Positions 1 through 7,536 of a stretch of 30,784 nt of DNA are shown piece by piece. The stretch is from positions 1 through 30,784 of the forward strand of contig DAIOGN010000026.1 of the NCBI GenBank assembly GCA_036745245.1, read 5' to 3'. The stretch is from DAIOGN01 sp036745245 (GTDB lineage: Bacteria > Zixibacteria > MSB-5A5 > JAUVRN01). Both the position numbers and the translations under genes were made by a program. Numbering within the stretch: the stretch's first letter is position 1; every line of letters starts with the position of its first letter. Below the pieces are notes generated by a model. It made no database searches. It saw only the letters and a list, made by a program, of their open reading frames with translations, and was not told where the DNA came from.

Positions 1-81
1 TAGTCTTCCGCGAAACTCTTACAGGCCCCGGCATGGAAGCTCTTTCCCAGGCGTAGAGGGAACGCCGAGAATGAGGACCGT

Positions 82-1239
82 ATGAAACAGATAATCCGGG
101 CAGTAATGCTCATGGCAATCGCAGCGCTCCTGACAGGCTGCGGCAACGACCCACTTCCGACAGCGCCACAATCGACGAACCAGTCGAGTGCGGTGCTTCA
201 ATCGATTCCAGCCGGAGCCACCATTGATTCGGCCTGGTTGCAGCTGTACGTGAACACGCCCGCCACACAGACACTGGGCCTGCATCCGGTCACGGCGACG
301 TGGGATGAAGGCACGGTCACCTGGAGTTCGGTGGCAGGGGCCTTCGGCCCCGCGGCAGCGACGTTCTCGGCGGCCGATACCGGCTGGGTGATGGTAAACA
401 TCTCTACGCCTGTGACCGGCTGGGTCAATGGCACCGTGCCCAACCTTGGGCTCCTGATCATCCTGCCGCCCGACACCGGCTCATCCGAGGTGTGCTTCGC
501 AAGTCGTGAGAGCGGGACGTTGGGTCCCACGGTAACGGTGTACTTCACGACAGCGGATTCCATGGCCATGTCGGAGACCCTCATGGCAAGTGCCGACGCC
601 ACCATCGAGCAGGCCATGCCCGACGCCAACTTTGGTACGGATGCCACGATCTGCGCTGGGTTCGGCGGCCCCGAAGGCCCCTACACCCGGTCGCTCTTCC
701 GGTTTGATGTGCAGGTGCAGGAGCCCGATACTACGGGTGGTTGCACGCGCAGCAAAGGCTACTGGAAGAACCATGCCGGCCTGGGTCCCCAGGAAGACGT
801 GGTCACGACTCTGTTGCCGCAGACTCTGGGTAGTGGTGGCGGCAAGAGCCTGGTGGTGAACACAGCGGACACGGCCGTGCTGGTGCTGCAACAGCACTGT
901 TTTGGCCACCCGTCCAACGGGATCACCAAGCTGTATGCGCAGTTGCTCGCCGCGAAGCTCAACATCGCGAATGGCGCCGCCTCTGAGGATGTCGACGATG
1001 TGATCCTGGCTGCCGACTTGTTCCTGGTCGACCATGACTGGAAGGATTGGGAGTGTCTTGCGAAGGACCTTCGGCACGACGTGATGATGTGGAAGGACAC
1101 GCTGGACGCCTACAACAACGGGTTCATCGGACCCGGCGCCTGTGACGATGACGGTGACGACTGTGATGACGAGGGCGACGGGGACGGCGATCACGATGAC
1201 GACGACGATGAGGGCGAGGACGGCGGCGGGGACGACTAA
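82..1239 (+). CDS. Lipoprotein with rearranged DNRLRE halves, GYWK domain and acidic tail
   Basis: A 385-residue predicted lipoprotein. The N-terminus is a type II signal peptide with the lipobox LTGC (Cys20), so the mature protein should be lipid-anchored in the envelope. Residues about 36-150 resemble the C-terminal half of a DNRLRE domain (the IPAGATIDSAWLQLYV strand, then ATWDEGTVTW). Residues about 166-210 resemble the N-terminal half of such a domain (ADATIEQAMPDANFGTDA through RSLFRFDV), so the halves appear in swapped order. From Cys221 a CTRSKGYWKNH motif opens a domain of unknown function seen in secreted proteins, including AQLLAAKLNIANGA. Residues 354-385 are almost all Asp, Glu and Gly. 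The start follows a GAGGA ribosome-binding site at about 73-77. Function is unknown; adhesion or cation binding is only a guess. Confidence 0.8.
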   Translation: MKQIIRAVMLMAIAALLTGCGNDPLPTAPQSTNQSSAVLQSIPAGATIDSAWLQLYVNTPATQTLGLHPVTATWDEGTVTWSSVAGAFGPAAATFSAADTGWVMVNISTPVTGWVNGTVPNLGLLIILPPDTGSSEVCFASRESGTLGPTVTVYFTTADSMAMSETLMASADATIEQAMPDANFGTDATICAGFGGPEGPYTRSLFRFDVQVQEPDTTGGCTRSKGYWKNHAGLGPQEDVVTTLLPQTLGSGGGKSLVVNTADTAVLVLQQHCFGHPSNGITKLYAQLLAAKLNIANGAASEDVDDVILAADLFLVDHDWKDWECLAKDLRHDVMMWKDTLDAYNNGFIGPGACDDDGDDCDDEGDGDGDHDDDDDEGEDGGGDD

Positions 1240-1275
1240 GCGTAACGCCTTTAGTTGACGATCAACACGCTTCAG

Positions 1276-1330
1276 CCGGGCCGGACCAGGGACTGATCAC
1301 GATTCCTGGTTCGGTCCGGTTGTTTTTTTT
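1276..1330 (+). terminator. Rho-independent terminator
   Basis: A 15-bp stem (1276-1290 with 1305-1319, including two G-U pairs) with a 14-base loop is followed by a T-rich run (1320-1330, eight consecutive T at the end). It lies 37 bases after the lipoprotein stop and should end that transcript before the oppositely oriented tRNA gene. Confidence 0.9.
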
Positions 1331-1342
1331 CAGGCTGGAAAA

Positions 1343-1416
1343 TGGGCGGTACCGGGATCGAACCAGTGACATCCTGCTTGTAAGGCAGGCGCTCTGACCA
1401 GCTGAGCTAACCGCCC
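1343..1416 (-). tRNA. tRNA-Val (anticodon UAC)
   Basis: Read on the minus strand, the acceptor arm GGGCGGT pairs with ACCGCCC and is followed by discriminator A. The D arm has GCTCAGCTGGTCAGAGC. The anticodon stem CCTGC/GCAGG encloses loop CTTACAA, giving anticodon TAC (valine). The T arm contains GGTTCGATCC. The CCA end is not encoded, since ATT follows the acceptor stem. A TTGACG at 1450-1455 is placed about 34 bases upstream as a possible -35 box. Confidence 0.97.
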
Positions 1417-1492
1417 GAAGGGAGCAATCAACCGGCACACCGGCTCCGGCGTCAATACGTAAGGGTGCGGTGAGGCGGCAGACGCCGTGGAA

Positions 1493-1729
1493 TCAGTTGT
1501 CGCCCGACGGGCCCGCTTCAGCCTCGGCGCGCTTGGGTCCTACCAGAATGCCCACGGGAATGAGCACGCAGTAGCCTACCACCAGTAAGAGCGGCGCCAG
1601 GGTGATCGAGCCCAGGGACAGGGCGATGAATCCGGCCACAATGGTGGCCATGCCGGCCCCAAGCCATTGCCAGTTGCGGCGGCCGAAGAGGGCCGGATCG
1701 GACTTCGTGGGTGTGCTTTTCTTCGCCAT
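1493..1729 (-). CDS. Small DUF3098-like membrane protein
   Basis: A 78-residue protein with a short basic N-terminus (MAKKSTPTK) and two hydrophobic segments, about residues 21-42 and 46-67. The pattern of a GxRNWxWL opening, a first membrane helix, then ITLAPLLLVVGYCVLIPVGI matches the DUF3098 family of small inner-membrane proteins common in Bacteroidetes and relatives. Function is unknown. The ATG at 1729 is chosen because the family starts this way. An alternative TTG at 1756 has a GGCAGG just upstream and would add nine residues. It is the last gene of the minus-strand recX-to-ligase run and lies 36 bases after the ligase stop. Confidence 0.7.
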   Translation of the reverse strand: MAKKSTPTKSDPALFGRRNWQWLGAGMATIVAGFIALSLGSITLAPLLLVVGYCVLIPVGILVGPKRAEAEAGPSGDN

Positions 1730-1765
1730 GATTGTGGTCCAAGGTGAGCGATTCAACCTGCCGGG

Positions 1766-2950
1766 TCAAGCCGCCCTGCCCTCCTTTGTATTGTCGGCGG
1801 CATCGGGCTCCGACCTCAGCCCCAGGCAGGCCACAAAGAGGGCCGCCATAAGCACCTCATCGTCACCGAATTGGCATTGCAGAAGTGCGCTTGCCGAAAG
1901 CCCCACCCAGGCCGCCAGAGCCGGCAGGCCGCCGGTTCGGCGCCTCTGCCACAGCGCCCTGGTCACTACAAAGAGCAACCAGGTGAAGGCGAGTACGCCG
2001 GGGAGCCCGGAGGTGGCCCACTCCTGAAACCACTCGTTGTGTGCGTGCCCCATGGTGCGTGCCCACGCATCGGGCTTTGTGGTCTCGTACACGGTCTCGA
2101 AGTTGCCGGGCCCGACGCCGAGAAGTGGCCGCTGGGCACCCATGGTCCAGGCGGTGGTCCAGATGTAGGGTCTTGAAATGTCGACCGCAGGATTGAGCGA
2201 TCTGTCTTTCAATTCGTTGAAGCGAATGAGGGTTCCGGGAGATAGCCAGAGCGCCACGCACGCCGCGGCCACGAACCAAAGGGCCGTTTGCACACCGCGA
2301 CGCGAGTGCACGACCCACACGGCCACACCGGCGGCCAGTCCGATGAGCGTGCCACGAATCTGCGAGGCCACCGCGCCGAGGAGTGAGAGCACGCTGCCTG
2401 CGGCGAACAACAGACGCTGTCGAGCCGACTCCATGGCCACGCCGGCCAGATACAGGGACGCCACGAGCGCAAAGCCCGCCCACGTCTGTTGATTGTCGAA
2501 GAATCCCACGGCAGGATAACGCCCCATGACGTCCGGCAGATGGCTGTCGCGCCAGACGTCGATGCCCGTGAGGTTCTGCACCACGGCGTATAAGGACGCC
2601 AGCCCGCAGCTTACAGCGAAGATCCGGTACAGCGTGACCCGCGCGGGCCCGGTGCGCACCGCATAGGGCATGACCCACACCAGAAGCCAGGGCCAGAGAT
2701 GAAAGAACTCGCGCATGCCCATGCGAGCGTCGTACGCGAGACCTCCGGTGACGAGTTTGACCGCCAGATACGCGAGGATAGCCCAGCCCACGCTGCTTTC
2801 GGTGGACGGCCATTCCCCGGCCACCCAGTTCAGAGCACCTCCGGCCAGCGCCATGAGAAACATCACGGTGGCGGCACTCAGGCTGAAGGGTGCACACAGC
2901 GCGTAGCCCACGAGGCCCGCGCGGATGAGAAGAGTTCCGGTGCCGATCAA
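1766..2950 (-). CDS. O-antigen ligase / Wzy-like polymerase membrane protein
   Basis: A 394-residue polytopic membrane protein with about ten hydrophobic segments. The Wzy_C-type region contains ISRPYIWTTAWTMGAQRPLLGVGPGNF followed after a short loop by GHAHNEWFQEWATSGLPG. This is the usual signature of O-antigen ligase and polymerase proteins, including the periplasmic-loop His needed for undecaprenyl-linked glycan transfer. The start is inferred to be TTG at 2950, which overlaps the gmhA stop TGA (TTGA), suggesting translational coupling; no separate ribosome-binding site is evident. The reading frame stays open further upstream, but that part is the shadow of gmhA. Whether it ligates O-antigen or polymerises another glycan cannot be told from sequence. 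Adjacent gmhA favours an LPS-related role. Confidence 0.8.
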   Translation of the reverse strand: MIGTGTLLIRAGLVGYALCAPFSLSAATVMFLMALAGGALNWVAGEWPSTESSVGWAILAYLAVKLVTGGLAYDARMGMREFFHLWPWLLVWVMPYAVRTGPARVTLYRIFAVSCGLASLYAVVQNLTGIDVWRDSHLPDVMGRYPAVGFFDNQQTWAGFALVASLYLAGVAMESARQRLLFAAGSVLSLLGAVASQIRGTLIGLAAGVAVWVVHSRRGVQTALWFVAAACVALWLSPGTLIRFNELKDRSLNPAVDISRPYIWTTAWTMGAQRPLLGVGPGNFETVYETTKPDAWARTMGHAHNEWFQEWATSGLPGVLAFTWLLFVVTRALWQRRRTGGLPALAAWVGLSASALLQCQFGDDEVLMAALFVACLGLRSEPDAADNTKEGRAA

Positions 2951-3537
2951 CGGCGCAGCAGAAGCCGCTCTGCCTGCCGGCAGAGGATGTGAAGGAACAG
3001 AATGTGCGCTTCCTGGATGCGCTGCGTGTCGGTGGAGGGAACGGCGAGCACGCAGTCGGCCAGCTTCGCCAGCGGAGAGGCGGCCGGGCCGGTGAGAGCC
3101 ATCACCTTCAGCTTCTGTTTCCGTGCCTGACGCGCGGCGGCCAGAATGTTGGCCGATCGCCCCGACGTTGACAGAGCGACCAGCACGTCGCCTGCGTTTC
3201 CCAGCGCTTCCACCTGCCGCTGAAACACTTTTTCGAATCCAAGATCGTTGGCACAGGCGGTGAGAAGCGACGTGTCGGTGGTGAGCGCCAGGGCGGCAAA
3301 GGCGCGGCGATTCTTCTTGAGTCGAACCACCAGCTCCGTGGCGGCATGCTGGCAGTCGGCGGCGGAACCGCCGTTGCCGCAGAAGAGGATCTTGCCTCCC
3401 GAGTTCAGTGCGCGCTCCCACACGTGAACACCGGCCAGCAATTGGGATCCGGCTTGGCCCGCAAGCAGCACTTTGAGTTCGGCGGCCTCGATGAGTTCAG
3501 CGCGAATGCCGTGCAGAAGTTCCTTACGAGTGGGCAA
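2947..3537 (-). CDS. gmhA: Sedoheptulose-7-phosphate isomerase
   Basis: A 196-residue SIS-domain protein of normal GmhA length. The enzyme converts sedoheptulose 7-phosphate to D-glycero-D-manno-heptose 7-phosphate, the first step in ADP-heptose synthesis for the LPS core. Visible motifs are GNGGSAADCQHAATELV (substrate binding and catalytic region), the phosphate-binding loop ALSTSGRSANI, and a C-terminal QEAHILFLHILC helix carrying the conserved Glu and His. The start is TTG at 3537, supported by a GGGAGG about seven bases upstream. It overlaps the end of the GGGP synthase gene by 14 bases. The presence of heptose synthesis implies a Gram-negative envelope. Confidence 0.92.
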   Translation of the reverse strand: MPTRKELLHGIRAELIEAAELKVLLAGQAGSQLLAGVHVWERALNSGGKILFCGNGGSAADCQHAATELVVRLKKNRRAFAALALTTDTSLLTACANDLGFEKVFQRQVEALGNAGDVLVALSTSGRSANILAAARQARKQKLKVMALTGPAASPLAKLADCVLAVPSTDTQRIQEAHILFLHILCRQAERLLLRR

Positions 3538-4300
3538 CGGCCGCCTCCCTGCTGTGCACTGCGGCTGCCATCTCGGCGAACAGCACCCAGTCGGGCCGCT
3601 CTTCGAACTGGTTCCCCACCACGATGAACTTCGCGCCCGCTTCCACCAGTCGCGCGGCTTGTTCGGGAGTGCGCACTCCGCCGCCCACGGCCAGCGGCAG
3701 GCCCGCCTCGGCGCAGCGCCGAACGAGGGCGGGCGGCACCGAGTGTGGCGCACCCGACCCGGCTTCGAGATACACCAGGGACATGCCGAGGTACCGCGCG
3801 GCCAGCGCGTGTGCCCAGGCGTCGTCCGGAAGGCTTCGCGACAGCGGACGCGTTTCGGAGACGCGCTCCACCGCACTTGCCCTTCCCGACTCGATCAACA
3901 GATAGGCCGTGGGGATGGCTTCGAGCCCGTGCTTCAACACCAGCGGGGCTCCCTGCACCTGCTCCTCTGCCAGAAAGCGCGGGTTGCGCCCGGACAATAG
4001 CGACATGAAGAGGATGGCATCCGCGTGGGGCACCACCTGCGCTGCACCGTTGGGAAAAATCAACAGCGGGCAGGGTCGGTCTTTGAACATCGCCTGGGCC
4101 ACGTCGGCGAAACGCTCGGCCGATCCCGTGGACGCACCCAACACCAGCGCGTCGCACCCGTGACGCCTCGCCTCTTCAGCCGTGCGACGGCCTGCACCCG
4201 GGCCGGTTTTGTCGGGATCGATCAACAGCCACAGCGCAGCGCCGCGTTGCGATGCCTCTTCCGTGAGGCGGTGCCAGGTGGACTCAGCTGCCTGCTTCAT
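3524..4300 (-). CDS. Geranylgeranylglyceryl-phosphate (GGGP) synthase family, PcrB-like
   Basis: A 258-residue TIM-barrel protein. In archaea this family makes the first ether bond of membrane lipids by joining sn-glycerol-1-phosphate to geranylgeranyl diphosphate; in Bacillus the homologue PcrB uses heptaprenyl diphosphate. Family motifs are all visible: LLIDPDK near residues 26-32, LVYLEAGSGA near 176-185, VGGGVRTPEQA near 200-210, and VVGNQFEE near 223-230. These form the glycerol-phosphate site. ATG 4300 is chosen; a longer reading from 4348 would run into the end of alaS. The gene starts eight bases after the alaS stop and overlaps gmhA. Chain-length specificity and whether ether lipids are really made cannot be read from sequence. 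Confidence 0.87.
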   Translation of the reverse strand: MKQAAESTWHRLTEEASQRGAALWLLIDPDKTGPGAGRRTAEEARRHGCDALVLGASTGSAERFADVAQAMFKDRPCPLLIFPNGAAQVVPHADAILFMSLLSGRNPRFLAEEQVQGAPLVLKHGLEAIPTAYLLIESGRASAVERVSETRPLSRSLPDDAWAHALAARYLGMSLVYLEAGSGAPHSVPPALVRRCAEAGLPLAVGGGVRTPEQAARLVEAGAKFIVVGNQFEERPDWVLFAEMAAAVHSREAAVAHS

Positions 4301-4307
4301 GAATCCG

Positions 4308-6929
4308 CTAGGGGGTGGCGGCGAAGTAGGAGTGTGCGGCAGCTTCAATGAGAGTCTTCAGGTCGTCTGCGCTTCGGCCTTTGCCGTCGAAGCCGCCCTG
4401 CCCCAGGTTCGGCTTGCCGCCGCCGCGACCTCCCAGCGACCCCGCGATCTGCCCCACCGCCGCTCCCGCGTCGACGCCCGATTGCACGGCGCCTGCGGAC
4501 GAGACGATGAACAGGTTCACCTTGTCGCGTTCCTCGTCGAGGAATCCGAACACGCCGGTGCGAGGCGACTTCTCTTTTTTCCACTCGTCGGCGACGGCGG
4601 TGACGCGATCGCGCTGCCACTCGGGGCCGAAGAACACCGCGAGCTTTTGCCCATCCACACCCGACGACTCCGCGCCCGACCCCGACGTGAGATGGCGGGC
4701 CGCCTGGCTTTCCAGCTTCTTGAGCTTTTGCTCGAGTTCGCGCTGTTTCTCCAGCAGTTTCTCCACGCGCGCCGGCAGCGACTCGGCGTCGCCCTTGAGC
4801 AGCTTGCTCACAGTGGACAGAAGCTGCTCGCGTGATTGCAGGAACCGCCTGGCCCCTTCGCCCGTGACGGCCTCGATGCGACGAACTCCGGCAGCGACAG
4901 CGCTTTCCGAGATCACCTTGAACATCCCGATCTCGCCTGTGGACTTCACGTGCGTGCCGCCGCACAGTTCCATGGAGAAGCCCGGCACATCCACCACGCG
5001 CACGCGGTCGCCGTACTTCTCGCCGAAGAGCGCCATGGCCCCTTTGGCCTTGGCCGAGTTGAAGTCGGACCAGTCGATGGAAAGCGGGATATTGTCGAGG
5101 ATGCGCAGATTCACGATGGTTTCGATCTGCTCGAGATCTTCGCGCGAGAGGGCCGACGTATGCGTGAAGTCAAAACGCAGCCGGTCGGGCGCCACACGTG
5201 AGCCCGCCTGATGCACCTGCGTGCCCAGCACCTGCCTGAGTGCGGCCTGCAGAAGGTGGGTGGCCGTGTGATTGCGTTCGATGGCTCGGCGACGGTCCTT
5301 GGCCACGGCGGCGGAAGCGGAGGTCGACTTCGATGACCGGCCCTGCAGCGGCTGGCCCAGATGCAGAATAAGATCGCGTTCGCGCACCACGTCCTTCACT
5401 TCGAACACGAAGTCGGAAGCCGTGATCATGCCCACATCCGACACCTGGCCCCCTGACTCCACGTAAAACGGCGTGCGCTCGAGAATGACGGCGCCCTCTT
5501 CGGGAGCGTACTCCACCAGGGGCGAGTCGGCGGCGTACGTGTCGTACAGGAACTCCGTCTTGCGTCCGGCGAACCTCTGCGTGAGCGCTTCGAAGCGTGG
5601 TCCCTGGCCCGCGAAGTCGGCACCCGCACGTGACCGCTCGCGTTGCGCCTCCATCGCCTTCTCAAACCCCGCCTCGTCCACCGACAAATCGCGCTCGCGC
5701 GCCATCACCGCCGTGAGATCCACGGGAAATCCGTAGGTGTCGTAGAGACGGAACACGTCTTCTCCGGCGATGGTGCGTGAAGGAGATTTCTCTGCACGCG
5801 CGGCAAGTTCTTCGAACAGATCAATCCCCACGTCGAGAGTGCGGCCAAACTGTTCCTCTTCGGAGGTGAGCACGGAACTGATGTGCGATTTCCGTAGAGA
5901 CAACTCAGGGTAATCGTCGCCCATGAGATCAATGAGCACGGGCAACAGGTCGGCGAGGAACGGCTCGCGTAGTCCCAGCTTGCGGCCGTGACGCGAGGCG
6001 CGGCGCAGAATGCGGCGCAGTACGTAGCCTCGTCCTTCGTTCGAAGGCACGGCTCCGTCGGCGACGGCGAAGGAGAGTGCGCGAATGTGGTCGGCCACCA
6101 CGCGATGCGACAATCCCGCGTCCCCGGGTTCGTAGGCGCGTCCGCTCCGCTCCGAGAGCCTGCGGATCAGCGGCACGAACAGATCCGTGTCGTAGTTGGT
6201 GTGGGCGTTCTGCAGTACGGCCGCGATCCGCTCCAGGCCGGCGCCCGTATCGATGGACGGCTTCGGGAGCGGTTTGGTCGTTCCCGATTCGTCGGTGTTG
6301 AACTGCATGAACACCAGATTCCAGATTTCCATGTAGCGATCGCAATCGCAGTTGGGACCGCACGTGGGTTTTCCGCAGGAATATTCCACGCCGCGGTCGA
6401 AATGAAGCTCCGAGCAGGGTCCATTGGGGCCCACGTCCCCCATGGACCAGTAGTTGTCCTTCTTGCCGAAGCGCAGAATGCGTCCGGATCCCAGCTCCGG
6501 CGCGATCTTGCGCCAGAGATCGAAGGCCTCGTCGTCGTCGGTGTACACCGTGGCGTACAGGCGGTCCTTGGGCAGATTCAGAGTCACGGTGACCCAGGCC
6601 CACGCCCAGGCGATCGCGTCGGCTTTGAAGTAGTCGCCGAAAGAGAAATTGCCCAGCATTTCGAAGAACGTGTGGTGGCGCGCCGTCATGCCCACGTTTT
6701 CGAGATCGTTGTGCTTGCCGCCGGCGCGGATGCACTTCTGCACGCTCACCGCGCGCGGAGAGGGCGCTTGCTCGAGCCCCTGAAAGACGCGCTTGAACTG
6801 GTTCATCCCGGCGTTGGCGAACAGAATCGTGGGGTCGTCGTGCGGTACCAAAGACGATGACGGCACCGCGCGATGCCCCAGCTGCTCGAAGTGGCGCACG
6901 AAACTCGCTCGGAGAGCGGCAGAGGTCAT
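4308..6929 (-). CDS. alaS: Alanyl-tRNA synthetase
   Basis: An 873-residue class II aminoacyl-tRNA synthetase, full family length, charging tRNA-Ala with alanine. The N-terminal catalytic domain has the typical TARHHTFFEMLGNFSFGDYF stretch near residues 82-101. The editing domain carries HTATHLL near residue 554 and CGGTHV near residue 655, the zinc-binding residues that clear mischarged Ser and Gly. A coiled coil (EKQRELEQKLKKLESQ) leads to a C-terminal DHHA1 domain rich in glycine (GGRGGGKPNLGQGG). ATG 6929 gives the usual MTSAALRASFVRHF beginning; a TTG at 6998 is in frame but has no ribosome-binding site. It follows recX, a common bacterial gene order. Confidence 0.98.
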   Translation of the reverse strand: MTSAALRASFVRHFEQLGHRAVPSSSLVPHDDPTILFANAGMNQFKRVFQGLEQAPSPRAVSVQKCIRAGGKHNDLENVGMTARHHTFFEMLGNFSFGDYFKADAIAWAWAWVTVTLNLPKDRLYATVYTDDDEAFDLWRKIAPELGSGRILRFGKKDNYWSMGDVGPNGPCSELHFDRGVEYSCGKPTCGPNCDCDRYMEIWNLVFMQFNTDESGTTKPLPKPSIDTGAGLERIAAVLQNAHTNYDTDLFVPLIRRLSERSGRAYEPGDAGLSHRVVADHIRALSFAVADGAVPSNEGRGYVLRRILRRASRHGRKLGLREPFLADLLPVLIDLMGDDYPELSLRKSHISSVLTSEEEQFGRTLDVGIDLFEELAARAEKSPSRTIAGEDVFRLYDTYGFPVDLTAVMARERDLSVDEAGFEKAMEAQRERSRAGADFAGQGPRFEALTQRFAGRKTEFLYDTYAADSPLVEYAPEEGAVILERTPFYVESGGQVSDVGMITASDFVFEVKDVVRERDLILHLGQPLQGRSSKSTSASAAVAKDRRRAIERNHTATHLLQAALRQVLGTQVHQAGSRVAPDRLRFDFTHTSALSREDLEQIETIVNLRILDNIPLSIDWSDFNSAKAKGAMALFGEKYGDRVRVVDVPGFSMELCGGTHVKSTGEIGMFKVISESAVAAGVRRIEAVTGEGARRFLQSREQLLSTVSKLLKGDAESLPARVEKLLEKQRELEQKLKKLESQAARHLTSGSGAESSGVDGQKLAVFFGPEWQRDRVTAVADEWKKEKSPRTGVFGFLDEERDKVNLFIVSSAGAVQSGVDAGAAVGQIAGSLGGRGGGKPNLGQGGFDGKGRSADDLKTLIEAAAHSYFAATP

Positions 6930-6996
6930 GGCGTGGAAACGCGCGTCGGCGCGACCGAAAGGAGTGACAACACCTGTGATTTCATTGAGCGGCGCC

Positions 6997-7025
6997 AATA
7001 TAGGAGGGTTAATTCAGAGGCGCAA
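6997..7025 (-). promoter_or_regulatory. Candidate sigma70 promoter for alaS operon
   Basis: TTGCGC (7020-7025), a 17-base spacer and TATATT (6997-7002) on the minus strand overlap the end of recX. Transcription would begin about 60 bases before the alaS ATG. The same TATATT hexamer recurs before other genes in the window. Sequence match only. Confidence 0.4.
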
Positions 7026-7467
7026 CCGTGTCCACGGCGGCAAGGCACGCGTGGACCGGAAAGCCGCGCCGTTCGAGGTACGCCGCCAGTTTGCGCCGCA
7101 CCGAGACGAGATCGCCCGAAAGACGCGCCCTGCGTTTGCGAGCGAGTGACAGCGCCAGGTCCTCCAGGTTCACGTCGGCGAACACTTCCGACAGGGCCGT
7201 GTCCATCGTGTCCGAGTCGACTCCGCGGCGCGCGAGGTCCAAACGCGTGCGCGAGGGAGCCAGCCCCCGGTCGCGTCCGTGCCTGGCGATCATGCGGGCG
7301 TACTCCAGATCGTCCACGTAGCCCTGTGAGGCAGCGCGCTCCACGGCGGCGCGGGCGACCTCCGACGAGGCGCCTCTCTGGCGCAGTTTGCTCACCAGCT
7401 CCTGGCGCGAGTGAGCGCGCCGGGCCAGAAGTCGGATCACGTGTTCGTAGGCTTTGGCGTCGTCCAT
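7009..7467 (-). CDS. recX: RecX regulatory protein
   Basis: A 152-residue RecX-family protein, which binds RecA filaments and limits recombinase activity. It has the repeated three-helix pattern of the family: LLARRAHSRQELVSKLRQRG near the start, AASQGYVDDLEYARMIARHGRDRG in the middle (the most conserved RecX segment), and a C-terminal YLERRGFPVHACLAAVD repeat. It begins with ATG at 7467 and ends 80 bases before the alaS start. recA, often found just upstream in recA-recX-alaS clusters, is not present here; the divergent radical SAM gene occupies that side. Confidence 0.9.
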   Translation of the reverse strand: MDDAKAYEHVIRLLARRAHSRQELVSKLRQRGASSEVARAAVERAASQGYVDDLEYARMIARHGRDRGLAPSRTRLDLARRGVDSDTMDTALSEVFADVNLEDLALSLARKRRARLSGDLVSVRRKLAAYLERRGFPVHACLAAVDTVAPLN

Positions 7468-7536
7468 GACCGCTTCAACTTATTGCAGACCGGGCCCTTT
7501 GCCCATAGCTTAAGATCAGGGTGGAGAAAGACTGAC

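Noticed and set aside
481..1194. A 237-residue minus-strand frame within the lipoprotein gene
   Set aside because: It overlaps a well-supported lipoprotein with signal peptide and ribosome-binding site; the Val-rich end mirrors the Asp tail.
1766..3421. A 551-residue protein covering the ligase and the region upstream
   Set aside because: The first 150 residues are Arg- and Gly-rich shadow of gmhA in another frame; the real ligase starts near 2950.
3524..4300. Archaeal contamination or recent transfer as the reason for the GGGP synthase gene
   Set aside because: The gene abuts alaS and overlaps gmhA, both plainly bacterial, and has the same high GC and codon style as they do.
4348..5211. 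Long open frames on the plus strand opposite alaS (also 5988-6860)
   Set aside because: Low-complexity Ser, Arg and Pro composition typical of the antisense of GC-rich genes; alaS is complete on the other strand.
6930..6998. N-terminal extension of alaS from TTG 6998
   Set aside because: No ribosome-binding site; the family begins at the MTSAALRASF position, and 6998 lies within the candidate -10 box.
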